A stretch of 64,000 bases of DNA from Stenotrophomonas rhizophila (GTDB lineage: Bacteria > Pseudomonadota > Gammaproteobacteria > Xanthomonadales > Xanthomonadaceae): the NCBI RefSeq assembly GCF_003751305.1, contig NZ_RJKV01000001.1, positions 1 to 64,000 of the forward strand, read 5' to 3'. Below are positions 19,662-28,210 of the stretch, in pieces; the first letter of the stretch is position 1, and each line of letters begins with the position of its first letter. Under the pieces are notes generated by a model. That model saw nothing but the letters and a program-made list of their open reading frames with translations, searched no databases and was not told where the DNA came from. A program made the position numbers and the translations under genes.

Positions 19662-21389
19662 TTGAACGCGGTTGCCCCGGATCCCACTGCAGAATCCACC
19701 GCAGAATCCCGCATCGTCGGGGTATTGCTGGAGAAAGGTCGGCTCAAGGACAGCGACCTGGTGCGCGCGCGTCCGCTGCACCGTGAATCCGGCGGCAGTC
19801 TGCTCGGTCTGCTGGTGCGGCTGGGGTTGGTCTCCGAGCGCGACCAGGCACAGACCTGTGCCGAGGTGCTCGACCTGCCGTTGCTTGATGCCAAGGCCGT
19901 GCCGGAAGCGCCGCCTGAAGCGTTGCTCGATGGTCTGCCGTTGACGCTGCGCTTCCTCAAACAATTCCATGTCTGTCCGTTGGCGCTGCAGGACGGCGTG
20001 CTGGATCTGTGGCTGTCCGATCCGCAGGACCCGTACGCGGCCGACGCGGTGCGGCTGGCGATGGGCCTGCCGGTGCGCTTGAACGTCGGCCTGCGCTCGG
20101 AGATCGATGATCTGATCGAGCGCTGGTTCGGCCAGGGCCGCAGCGCGATGGGCGCGATCATTGAAACCGCCGACGGGGAAGGTGCCGCCGTTGACGACAT
20201 CGAGCACCTGCGCGATCTGGCCTCCGAAGCGCCCGTGATCCGGCTGGTCAATCTCATCATCCAGCGGGCGGTGGAACTGCGCGCGTCGGACATCCATATC
20301 GAGCCGTTCGAGAATCGCCTGAAAGTGCGTTACCGCGTGGACGGTGTACTGATCGAAGGCGAAAGCCCGCCGGTCAATCTTACGGCCGCGGTGATCAGCC
20401 GCATCAAGATCATGGCGCGGCTCAACATCGCCGAACGCCGCCTGCCGCAGGACGGCCGCATCATGCTGCGCGTGCAGGGCAAGGAACTGGACCTGCGCGT
20501 GAGCACGGTGCCCACCGCGCATGGCGAAAGCGTGGTGATGCGTCTGCTCGACCGCGACACCGTCGTGTTCGATTTCCACCGGCTGGGCTTTACCGATGCG
20601 TTCCTGCCGCAGTTCCGCAAGGTGCTCGAGCAGCCGCACGGCATCCTGCTGGTGACCGGCCCGACCGGTTCGGGCAAGACCACTACGCTGTACACCGCAC
20701 TGAGCCAGCTCAATACCGCTGACGTCAAGATCATCACCGTCGAAGATCCGGTCGAGTACCAGATCGAAGGCATCAACCAGATCCAGGCCAAGCCGCAGAT
20801 CGGACTGGATTTCGCCAATGCGCTGCGCAGCATCGTGCGCCAGGATCCGGACATCATCATGATCGGCGAAATGCGTGATCTGGAAACCGCGCGCATCGCG
20901 ATCCAGTCCGCGCTCACCGGCCACCTGGTGCTCTCCACGCTGCACACCAACAACGCCGCCGGTGGCATTACCCGCCTGCTGGACATGGGCGTGGAAGATT
21001 ATCTGCTGACCTCCACGATCAACGGCATCCTCGCCCAGCGCCTGGTGCGCCGGCTGGAGCCGCAGCATGCGCAGCGTTATTCCGCCTCGCCGGAAGAGAT
21101 CGACAAGTTCGGTCTGCGCCGGCTGCAGCCGGAGGGCGAGATCTTCCTGTACCGCGCACAGCCCTCGGCGATCGCGCCCACCGGCTACCTCGGCCGGACC
21201 ACCATCGTCGAGTTCCTGGTGATGAACGATGCGCTGCGCAGTGCGGTGATGCGTCGTGCCGGCATGGGCGAGATCGAACAGATCGCGCGCGCGGCCGGCA
21301 TGCGCACCATGTATGAGGATGGCCTGTCCAAAGCGCTGCAGGGCCACACCACGCTGGAAGAAGTGCTGCGCGTGACGGAGGAATCCTGA
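19662..21389 (+). CDS. xpsE: Type II secretion ATPase XpsE (GspE)
   Basis: Cytoplasmic hexameric ATPase that drives pseudopilus assembly in type II secretion, recruited to the membrane by XpsL (575 residues). N-terminal N1/N2 domains (about 1-190) precede the ATPase core, which has Walker A GPTGSGKTT (333-341), an Asp box, Walker B DPDIIMIGEMRD (about 395) and a His box (HLVLSTLHTN). The start is TTG with an AGGAG site 9 nt before it; no nearby ATG fits. The C-terminal CxxC...CxxC zinc subdomain is present in outline, but all four cysteines are replaced (LEPQHAQRY and QPSAIAPTGYLGR). It is the first gene of an eleven-gene operon. Assignment is secure. Confidence 0.95.
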   Translation: MNAVAPDPTAESTAESRIVGVLLEKGRLKDSDLVRARPLHRESGGSLLGLLVRLGLVSERDQAQTCAEVLDLPLLDAKAVPEAPPEALLDGLPLTLRFLKQFHVCPLALQDGVLDLWLSDPQDPYAADAVRLAMGLPVRLNVGLRSEIDDLIERWFGQGRSAMGAIIETADGEGAAVDDIEHLRDLASEAPVIRLVNLIIQRAVELRASDIHIEPFENRLKVRYRVDGVLIEGESPPVNLTAAVISRIKIMARLNIAERRLPQDGRIMLRVQGKELDLRVSTVPTAHGESVVMRLLDRDTVVFDFHRLGFTDAFLPQFRKVLEQPHGILLVTGPTGSGKTTTLYTALSQLNTADVKIITVEDPVEYQIEGINQIQAKPQIGLDFANALRSIVRQDPDIIMIGEMRDLETARIAIQSALTGHLVLSTLHTNNAAGGITRLLDMGVEDYLLTSTINGILAQRLVRRLEPQHAQRYSASPEEIDKFGLRRLQPEGEIFLYRAQPSAIAPTGYLGRTTIVEFLVMNDALRSAVMRRAGMGEIEQIARAAGMRTMYEDGLSKALQGHTTLEEVLRVTEES

Positions 21390-21426
21390 TGCGTGCATGC
21401 TGCCGGCACACGGTGAGCGGCTGAGC

Positions 21427-22647
21427 ATGGCCCAGTACCGCTACAAGGCGCTCAATGCCCATGGCGAACTGTTCGATGGCCAGATGGATGCGGCCAGCGA
21501 AGCCGAGGTGGTCGCACGCCTGCAGGACCAGGGCCACATGCCGATGGAAGCGCGACTGGCCAGCGAGGGCGTGGCCGGTGCCTCGTCCTGGGCGGCGCTG
21601 CTGCGCCGGAAGCCGTTCGATGGCGGTGGGCTGGTGCAGTTCACCCAGCAGCTGGCCACGCTGCTCGGTGCCGGGCAGCCACTGGACCGTGCGCTGAGCA
21701 TCCTGCTGGAACTCCCCGAAGACGAGCGCACGCGCCGGGTGGTCACCGACATCCGCGACATCGTGCGTGGCGGCGCGCCCCTTTCCACCGCGCTGGAACG
21801 CCAGCACGGGCTGTTCTCGCGGCTGTACATCAACATGGTGCGCGCCGGTGAAGCCGGTGGCAGCCTGCACGACACCCTGCAGCGGCTGTCGGATTACCTG
21901 GAGCGCAGCGCAGAGTTGAAAGGCCGCGTCATCAACGCGCTGATCTACCCGGCGATACTGCTGGCGGTGGTCGGCGGGGCGCTGCTGTTCCTGCTGGGCT
22001 ACGTGGTGCCGCAGTTCGCGCTGATGTACGAAAGCCTGGATGTCGCGCTGCCGTGGTTCACCCAGTGGGTGCTGACCGCCGGCCTGATCGTGCGCGAGGG
22101 CTGGATCATCATGATCGTGGTGCCGGCCGTGATCGCGCTGGTGGTGGAGCGGCGGCTGCGGCAACCGGCCACACGCCTGGCGATGGATGGCTGGCTGCTG
22201 CAGCGCAACGGCATCGGCCCGCTGCTGGCCAAGCTGGAAACCGCGCGCCTGGCCCGCACCCTGGGCACGTTGCTGCGCAACGGCGTGCCGCTGCTGTCCG
22301 GCCTGGGCATCGCGCGCAACGTGCTCAGCAACCGCGCGCTGGCCGCCGATGTGGATGCAGCCAGTGACGAGGTCAAGAACGGCAACGGTCTGTCTGCATC
22401 GTTGGCGCGCGGCAAGCGTTTCCCGCGCCTGGCGCTGCAGATGATCCAGGTCGGCGAGGAATCCGGTGCGCTGGATACGATGCTGCTCAAGACCGCCGAT
22501 ACGTTCGAACAGGAAAGCGCGCGCGCGATCGACCGGTTGCTGTCGGCACTGGTGCCGGTGATCACCCTCGTACTTGCCTCGGTGGTCGGCCTGGTAATCG
22601 TGGCCGTGCTGGTACCGCTGTACGACCTGACCAATGCCATCGGCTGA
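21427..22647 (+). CDS. xpsF: Type II secretion inner-membrane platform XpsF (GspF)
   Basis: Polytopic inner-membrane protein of the secretion platform (406 residues). It has two repeated T2SSF cytoplasmic domains (about 70-195 and 270-395) and three membrane segments, near 170-195, 215-240 and 380-400. The start MAQYRYKALNAHGE at 21427 matches the family N-terminus; an in-frame ATG at 21397 would add ten residues without family character. It follows xpsE after 37 bp and precedes the major pseudopilin. Confidence 0.94.
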   Translation: MAQYRYKALNAHGELFDGQMDAASEAEVVARLQDQGHMPMEARLASEGVAGASSWAALLRRKPFDGGGLVQFTQQLATLLGAGQPLDRALSILLELPEDERTRRVVTDIRDIVRGGAPLSTALERQHGLFSRLYINMVRAGEAGGSLHDTLQRLSDYLERSAELKGRVINALIYPAILLAVVGGALLFLLGYVVPQFALMYESLDVALPWFTQWVLTAGLIVREGWIIMIVVPAVIALVVERRLRQPATRLAMDGWLLQRNGIGPLLAKLETARLARTLGTLLRNGVPLLSGLGIARNVLSNRALAADVDAASDEVKNGNGLSASLARGKRFPRLALQMIQVGEESGALDTMLLKTADTFEQESARAIDRLLSALVPVITLVLASVVGLVIVAVLVPLYDLTNAIG

Positions 22648-22695
22648 CCGGCCGCTGGTGGATACCCCAACGATTCGATGCAAGGAGCCTGCCAT

Positions 22696-23127
22696 ATGCA
22701 ACGCCGTCGCCTGACCCGCTTTTCTTCCGCGCGCCACCAGTCCGGCATGAGCCTGTTGGAAATCATCATCGTGATCGTGTTGATCGGTGCGGTGCTGACC
22801 CTGGTCGGCAGCCGCGTGCTCGGCGGTGCCGATCGTGGCAAGGCCAACATCGCCAAGGCGCAGGTGCAGACCATGGCCGGCAAGATCGACAACTACCAGC
22901 TCGATACCGGCAAGCTGCCGGCCAAGCTGGATGATCTGGTGACCCAGCCCGGCGGCAGCGCGGGCTGGCTCGGCCCGTACGCCAAGCCGGCCGACCTCAA
23001 TGATCCCTGGGGCCATGCGTTGGAGTACCGCGTGCCGGGCGAAAGCCAGCCATACGACCTGATCAGCCTGGGCAAGGATGGCAAGGTCGGTGGCAGCAGT
23101 TACGACGCGGACATCCGGTACGAGTAA
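22696..23127 (+). CDS. xpsG: Major pseudopilin XpsG (GspG)
   Basis: Main subunit of the type II pseudopilus (143 residues). A 17-residue basic leader ends in Gly17, then the processed N-terminus MSLLEIIIVIVLIGAV with the conserved Glu at +5 needed for prepilin peptidase processing and assembly. The C-terminal part (LNDPWGHALEYRVPGE... GKDGKVGGSSYDADI) carries the GspG calcium-binding loop signature. An AAGGAG site 8 nt before 22696 selects this ATG over the one at 22678. Confidence 0.96.
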   Translation: MQRRRLTRFSSARHQSGMSLLEIIIVIVLIGAVLTLVGSRVLGGADRGKANIAKAQVQTMAGKIDNYQLDTGKLPAKLDDLVTQPGGSAGWLGPYAKPADLNDPWGHALEYRVPGESQPYDLISLGKDGKVGGSSYDADIRYE

Positions 23128-23151
23128 TCGGCATTGGGAGCGCTGTGGACC

Positions 23152-23637
23152 GTGCCGAGCAGACCGCCGCATCGCGTGCCCACGGGCACCCATGCACGCG
23201 GTCTGTCGTTGCTGGAGATGCTGCTGGTGGTTGCCCTGATCGCCATCATCGGCGTGGTGACCGCCACCGCGATGAACGGTGGCATCGATGGCATGCGCCT
23301 GCGCAACGTCGGCAAAGAGATCGCCACGCAGCTGCGCTACACGCGCACGCAGGCCATTGCTACCGGGCAGACGCAGCGCTTCGTGATCGACCCGCGTGCG
23401 CGGACGTGGCAGGCCGCCAATGGTCGCCACGGGCAGATTCCCGCCGCGCTTGACGTCCAGTTCCGCGGTGCGAGCCAGCTCAGCACTGCGCCGGGGCAGG
23501 GCAGCATCGCCTTCTTCGCCGACGGCGCGGCCAGTGGCGGCAGCATTGACCTGAGCACGCGCGGTGCGGTGTGGGAGATCCACGTCGGCTGGATCACCGG
23601 TGAAGTCCGTGCAGGGCCGCGCCGGGAGGGCCGATGA
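23152..23637 (+). CDS. xpsH: Minor pseudopilin XpsH (GspH)
   Basis: Minor pseudopilin of the type II pseudopilus (161 residues from the chosen GTG). The prepilin motif is RG/LSLLEMLLVVALIAIIG with Glu at +5. The GTG at 23152 gives a 17-residue leader, the same as XpsG, and has GGGAG about 10 nt upstream. A TTG at 23134 is the alternative and would lengthen the leader by six residues. The stop overlaps the xpsI start as ATGA. Confidence 0.9.
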   Translation: MPSRPPHRVPTGTHARGLSLLEMLLVVALIAIIGVVTATAMNGGIDGMRLRNVGKEIATQLRYTRTQAIATGQTQRFVIDPRARTWQAANGRHGQIPAALDVQFRGASQLSTAPGQGSIAFFADGAASGGSIDLSTRGAVWEIHVGWITGEVRAGPRREGR

Positions 23638-24050
23638 GGCGTCAGCGTGGCTATTCGCTGCTGGAGGTGATCATCGCGTTCGCGCTGCTGGCGTTGGCGT
23701 TGACGCTGCTGCTGGGCAGTCTGTCCGGTGCCGCGCGTCAGGTCGGCCAGGCCGACGTGCGCAGCCGGGCCACGCTGTATGCGCAGTCGCTGCTGGCCAG
23801 CACGGGTGTGGAGAACCCGCTTCAGGAAGGCAGCACGCAGGGCGAGTGGGAGCAGGGCAGGTACCGCTGGCAACTCCAGGTAGAACCGTACGCGGAGCCG
23901 CGCACGACCACCGCACCGGTGACCACCGATGTTGGCGGCCCGATCCTGGCGCAGATCACGCTGCAGGTGCGCTGGGGCGAAGGCAACGGCGAGCAGTTGC
24001 GATGGCGCAGCCTGCGCCTGTTGCCGCCGGTAGCGGGCGCACCGCGATGA
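23634..24050 (+). CDS. xpsI: Minor pseudopilin XpsI (GspI)
   Basis: Minor pseudopilin (138 residues) with a very short leader MRRQRG followed by YSLLEVIIAFALLALAL; Glu at +5 is present. Members of this family form the pseudopilus tip with GspJ and GspK. It overlaps both neighbours by ATGA, indicating translational coupling. Confidence 0.92.
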   Translation: MRRQRGYSLLEVIIAFALLALALTLLLGSLSGAARQVGQADVRSRATLYAQSLLASTGVENPLQEGSTQGEWEQGRYRWQLQVEPYAEPRTTTAPVTTDVGGPILAQITLQVRWGEGNGEQLRWRSLRLLPPVAGAPR

Positions 24051-24685
24051 CGCTGCGCGCACGCCGTGCCCGCGGCTTCACCCTGATCGAGATCCTGCTG
24101 GCGACCGCGCTGCTGGTCGGCGGCCTGGCGCTGGCCTTCGCCACCGTGCGCTCGGCGATGGCGATCAGCCAGCGCGGCGAGCGCATGGCGGCACAGAACG
24201 AGCGGATGCGCGCCGTCGAAGGCTTCCTGCGCCGGCGCCTGTCGACCGCGCTGGTCATCGCGACCTCGCCCCCGGACCCCACCCGCGACCCGGTCTACTT
24301 CATTGGCGAACCGCAGCGGATGCTGTTTGTCTCGGATCTGCCCGGCTATCTCGGCCGGGGCGGGCCGTATGCGCATGAGCTGCAGGTCCGTCGTGCGGGT
24401 GGGCAGGAACAGCTGGAGGTAGGGCTGACCCTGCTGCAGAACGGTGAGGCGATCGAAGAGGACCCGCCGCGGCCGCCGGAAATGCTGGCCGATCAGCTGC
24501 GCGACGTGCGCTTCCGTTATCGCGGTACCGATCCGCGCACCGGCCAGCTGACCGAATGGCTGGACCGCTGGGAGGACACCCGCCGCCTGCCGTTGCTGGT
24601 CTCGATCGAGATCGTCCCGCTGCAAGGACCGGCGTGGCCGCCGATGATCGCGGCGCTGCCACCGCCACGCGGAGATCGCCCATGA
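24047..24685 (+). CDS. xpsJ: Minor pseudopilin XpsJ (GspJ)
   Basis: Minor pseudopilin of the tip complex (212 residues). The ten-residue leader MTLRARRARG precedes FTLIEILLATALLVGGLALA with Glu at +5. The body includes the GspJ-like stretch after RRRLSTALV. The start at 24047 overlaps the xpsI stop; a longer open frame upstream is only the shadow of xpsI. Confidence 0.93.
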   Translation: MTLRARRARGFTLIEILLATALLVGGLALAFATVRSAMAISQRGERMAAQNERMRAVEGFLRRRLSTALVIATSPPDPTRDPVYFIGEPQRMLFVSDLPGYLGRGGPYAHELQVRRAGGQEQLEVGLTLLQNGEAIEEDPPRPPEMLADQLRDVRFRYRGTDPRTGQLTEWLDRWEDTRRLPLLVSIEIVPLQGPAWPPMIAALPPPRGDRP

Positions 24686-25545
24686 AACCGGCGCGCGGTG
24701 CCGCGCTGGTGCTGGTGCTGTGGTTGATCGCACTGCTCACCGCCGTGATCGGTGCATTTGCACTGAGTGCACGCGTCGAGCACATGCAGCAGCGGGTCAT
24801 CGGCGACGATGCCATCGGTCAGGAATACGCGCGCGCGGGGCTGGAATATGCCCTGCACCGTCTGCAGCCGCGCGCCAGCCAGCCGGCATGGGTGGCCGAT
24901 GGCCGCCGCTACCGGTGGACCTTCGACGATCGCCGGATCGACCTGGCGGTCCTGGATGAGAACGGCAAAGTGAATCTGAATCTGGCCGATGCCAGCCTGC
25001 TGACGGCTTTCCTGCGTGCGATGGGGGAAGACCCGGGGCATGCCCAGCAATTGGCCGGCGCCATCGTCGACTGGCGTGATGCCGACAGCCTCAAACACCC
25101 CGGTGGCGGCGCCGAGACGCCGGATTACCTCGCCGCCGGCCTGCCATATGGTGCACGCAACGCGCGCTTCGAAACCGTGGGCGAACTGCAGCGCGTGCTG
25201 GGCATGGAGGCGGACCTGTATGCGCGGATCGAGCCGATGCTGACCCTGTACAGCCGCCAGGCGCGGCCCGATCCACGCTTTGCGGCCGGCCCGGTGTTGA
25301 CCGCGCTGGGGCTGGATGCAGAACGCCTGCTGGCCGAGCGCGAGCGTGCGGCGGCCGCCGATGACGCCGGATTGCCCGTCACACCGCTTGCAGGTGGCAG
25401 CGGCACCTATAGTATCGAGAGTCGCGCCACGGACGAACGCGGCCGGATATCGGTACTGCGCGCCGTGGTGAGAATGGGTTCGGCAGGCGCGCCGGGCACG
25501 GCATACACAGTACTTCGCTGGGAACAGGGAATGGCAGCAAGATGA
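24682..25545 (+). CDS. xpsK: Minor pseudopilin XpsK (GspK)
   Basis: Largest minor pseudopilin (287 residues), thought to cap the pseudopilus. After MKPARG the processed N-terminus AALVLVLWLIALLTAVIG lacks Glu at +5, the family hallmark of GspK. A long soluble domain follows, with VNLNLADASLL and IVDWRDAD typical of the family. It overlaps xpsJ and xpsL by ATGA. Confidence 0.94.
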   Translation: MKPARGAALVLVLWLIALLTAVIGAFALSARVEHMQQRVIGDDAIGQEYARAGLEYALHRLQPRASQPAWVADGRRYRWTFDDRRIDLAVLDENGKVNLNLADASLLTAFLRAMGEDPGHAQQLAGAIVDWRDADSLKHPGGGAETPDYLAAGLPYGARNARFETVGELQRVLGMEADLYARIEPMLTLYSRQARPDPRFAAGPVLTALGLDAERLLAERERAAAADDAGLPVTPLAGGSGTYSIESRATDERGRISVLRAVVRMGSAGAPGTAYTVLRWEQGMAAR

Positions 25546-26690
25546 CGGCATGGCGTGACAGTCTGGTGCGGGCCCGCGGGCGGTTGTCGCCCAGCGTGGG
25601 CGGCAGCCTGCGCTGGTGGCGGCAGTCGTTGCTGGCCTGGCTGCCGGTCCGATGGCAATGGGCGATGGGGTGGTCGCGCTCGCGGCTGCTGCTGAAGCGC
25701 GACAGTGAGGTGCTGCACGTTCAGCGCCAGACCGGTGAACAGATCGAGGTGATCGCCGAACTGCCCTGGCCGGTATCGCCCGCCACCTTGGACAGCGTGC
25801 TGGACGCGCGCCTGCGCAGTCTGCCGCGGCATTGGTTGCTGCCTGCCGGCAGCGTGTTGCGGCGGCCGCTGCGGCTGCCCGCAGCGGCCGCGGAGCGGCT
25901 GCGCGATGTGGTCGGTTTTGAGATCGATCGGCAAACCCCCTTCGATGCCAGCCAGGTCAGCTATGACGTGCGTGATCTGGGCGCGTTGCCGGATGGCCAG
26001 CTGCAGGTGGAACTGGTGGTGATCCCGCGTGTCCAGCTGGAGCAGTGGGCGCAGCAGGCCGGGCCATGGGCGCAGGCCGTGGCCGGTGTGGATGCCGTCG
26101 ACGCCGATGGCCAGCCGCTGGACGTCAACCTGCTGCCCGTCGCACAGCGGCAGCCGTATCGCGATCCGATGGCCCGCTGGAACGGGCTCCTGGCCGTGGG
26201 CGCGATCGTGGTGCTTGCGCTGGCTGGCCATCAGCTGCTTGAAAACCGCCAGGCGGCCGCGGACGGACTGCGCGAGCAGGTCGATGCCGCCGCGCGTGAT
26301 GCACGCCGGGTCGCTGCCGAGCGGCAACAGCTTCAGAGCCTGGTGGAAGGCGCCGCATTCCTGGAGGGCAAGCGTGCCGAGCATGCCAGCACGGTGGAGA
26401 TCTGGAACGAACTCACCCGCCTGTTGCCCGATGGCACGTATCTGGAAAAAATGTCGATCGAAGGCAGCACGCTGCAGCTGATCGGGCTCAGCCGTGAAGC
26501 CTCGCAACTGGTCCCGCTGCTGCAGGACTCGCCGCTGTGGCGCAAGGTCAACCTGACCGGCGTGCTGCAGGCCGATGGGGCGACCAGCGGCCGCGACCGT
26601 TTCACGCTGACGGCCGAGCTGCAGCCGCTGCCGGGCGCGACGCCGCCTGCGAAGGAGGTTGCCGATGGCAGCACAGCCGACGCGCCGTGA
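25542..26690 (+). CDS. xpsL: Type II secretion assembly protein XpsL (GspL)
   Basis: Bitopic inner-membrane protein (382 residues) that links the XpsE ATPase to XpsM and the periplasmic parts. It has a cytoplasmic actin-like region (about 45-200), one membrane segment (about 214-232, LLAVGAIVVLALAGHQLL), a coiled segment, and a periplasmic PilN/ferredoxin-like domain (about 290-360). The stop overlaps xpsM by 26 bp. Confidence 0.92.
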   Translation: MTAWRDSLVRARGRLSPSVGGSLRWWRQSLLAWLPVRWQWAMGWSRSRLLLKRDSEVLHVQRQTGEQIEVIAELPWPVSPATLDSVLDARLRSLPRHWLLPAGSVLRRPLRLPAAAAERLRDVVGFEIDRQTPFDASQVSYDVRDLGALPDGQLQVELVVIPRVQLEQWAQQAGPWAQAVAGVDAVDADGQPLDVNLLPVAQRQPYRDPMARWNGLLAVGAIVVLALAGHQLLENRQAAADGLREQVDAAARDARRVAAERQQLQSLVEGAAFLEGKRAEHASTVEIWNELTRLLPDGTYLEKMSIEGSTLQLIGLSREASQLVPLLQDSPLWRKVNLTGVLQADGATSGRDRFTLTAELQPLPGATPPAKEVADGSTADAP

Positions 26691-27408
26691 TCGCTGGCTG
26701 GCACTGGGTCTGCTGCTGGCGGTGATCGCCGTGGCCTACCTGCTGCTGGTGCATCCGTGGTTGACCCGCCCGCTGCTGGCGATCAACGCCGACATCGCCG
26801 CCGTGCAGGAACGCCAGCAGCGCGTAGAGGCGCAATTGGCGCAGCGCGGCCAGATCGCCACCCAACTGCGAGACGTGCAGACAGCACTCGACGGCCGACC
26901 GGGCTTCCTGCGCGAGGCCACCGCCGAATCTGCCGCCGCGGCGCTGTCCAGCCGCCTGCAGGATGCCGTGGCGTCGGCCAGCCCGGGCAACCGCAGCTGC
27001 ACGATCAGCAACCGCACCCCGCTGCCCGATGCCAGCCGCGAACCAGCGTTCCCGCGCGTGGCCCTGCAGGTGCGGCTGCGCTGCGGTGTGCCGGAGATGG
27101 CCGCGGTGCTGCACACGCTGGAGACCGGCACGCCGCGCTTGTTCGTGGACAACCTCAATCTGCTGGCGCAGCGCTTCCAGCAATCGCCGAGTGAAACCGG
27201 CACCGGCCTGGACGTGTCGTTCGAACTGGTCGGCTATCTGCGTCCGGGTGCCGCGCTGGAGCCCGGTGCGACGGTGCCACCCCCTCTTCCGCTGCCGGCG
27301 GGACAGGACGCTGGGCAGAACGCCGATCCAGGTGAGGCCGCGCCTATCGATGCAGCGGAACCCGCGCCGGCACCGGACGCGGCCGAGGAGGTCGAGCATG
27401 AAGCTTGA
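26665..27408 (+). CDS. xpsM: Type II secretion assembly protein XpsM (GspM)
   Basis: Single-pass inner-membrane partner of XpsL (247 residues). One membrane segment lies near 12-30 (WLALGLLLAVIAVAYLLLV), followed by a coiled coil and a periplasmic ferredoxin-like domain, then a Pro/Ala-rich tail. A strong AGGAGG site six nt before 26665 decides the ATG. It overlaps xpsN by 11 bp. Confidence 0.92.
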   Translation: MAAQPTRRDRWLALGLLLAVIAVAYLLLVHPWLTRPLLAINADIAAVQERQQRVEAQLAQRGQIATQLRDVQTALDGRPGFLREATAESAAAALSSRLQDAVASASPGNRSCTISNRTPLPDASREPAFPRVALQVRLRCGVPEMAAVLHTLETGTPRLFVDNLNLLAQRFQQSPSETGTGLDVSFELVGYLRPGAALEPGATVPPPLPLPAGQDAGQNADPGEAAPIDAAEPAPAPDAAEEVEHEA

Positions 27409-28201
27409 AGCAGCCGGCCTGCGCACCTGGTGGCTGGGGGGCATCGCGCTGTGGGCGCTGGCGATATGGATCGCTACGCTGTTCGGGCTGGGCAGCCGCA
27501 TCGCGCCGGCCACCGATGGCGATATCGGCTCTGCGCCGTTGCCCAGCCTGGCGCCTGCCGCGCCGGAGCGCATGGCCTCGGCCAGTACCTACGCACAGAT
27601 TGGTGCACGGCCGCTGTTCGCCGAAGACCGCCAACCGCGTCCGTATCTGCTCGGCGGCACCGAACAGGGCACCGCCAGCAGCGTATCGCTGACCGGCGTG
27701 CTGCTCACGTCTGAGTTCGCCATGGCGATCCTGACCACCGACCAGCGCCAGTCGCTGCGGCTGCGCTTGAACGGTGATGCGGTGAACGGCTGGCAGCTGC
27801 TCGCGCTGGAACCGCGCCGCGCCACCGTCAGTGGCCCAGGCGGGACGCAGACGCTGGAACTGCAGGTGTTCAACGGGCAGGGCGGCGAACCGCCCACCGT
27901 GTTGGGCACCACGCAGCTCACGACGGTTCCGCCTGCCGGCGCTGGTGCGCGGCCGAACAACGGCGTGGTGGCACCGATGCCAGCACCGCCGCCGCCGCCG
28001 ACCGCAACGCCTGCGCCGCTGTCCGGCACGGCGTCGAACGCGGCAGGCCCCGCCCAGAATTCGCAAGGCCCCAGCGAAGACCAGATGAAGGCGATCCGTG
28101 AACGCATCCAGGCGCGCCGCCAGCAATTGCAGCAACAACAGCAACAGCAGCAACAGCAGTCGCAGCAACCGCCCGCGGGCGGCTCCGGCCACAACCCTTA
28201 G
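27398..28201 (+). CDS. xpsN: Type II secretion protein XpsN (GspC-like connector)
   Basis: Inner-membrane protein of 267 residues that in Xanthomonas connects the XpsL/XpsM complex to the secretin XpsD and takes the place of GspC. One membrane segment is near 13-32 (GGIALWALAIWIATLFG), then a GspC-like homology region (about 65-170, with ARPLFAEDRQPRP and VSLTGVLLTSEFAMAIL). A Pro/Thr/Ala-rich stretch and a run of about ten glutamines lie near the C-terminus (about 243-260). The ATG at 27398 is chosen because it begins directly before the membrane segment; the longer open frame is a shadow of xpsM. The poly-Gln tail is odd and could vary by slippage. Confidence 0.9.
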   Translation: MKLEAAGLRTWWLGGIALWALAIWIATLFGLGSRIAPATDGDIGSAPLPSLAPAAPERMASASTYAQIGARPLFAEDRQPRPYLLGGTEQGTASSVSLTGVLLTSEFAMAILTTDQRQSLRLRLNGDAVNGWQLLALEPRRATVSGPGGTQTLELQVFNGQGGEPPTVLGTTQLTTVPPAGAGARPNNGVVAPMPAPPPPPTATPAPLSGTASNAAGPAQNSQGPSEDQMKAIRERIQARRQQLQQQQQQQQQQSQQPPAGGSGHNP

Positions 28202-28210
28202 AGTGACAGC

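Noticed and set aside
19611..21428. A 605-residue open frame antisense to xpsE
   Set aside because: XpsE is intact on the plus strand, and the antisense translation is His/Arg/Gln-rich without motifs.
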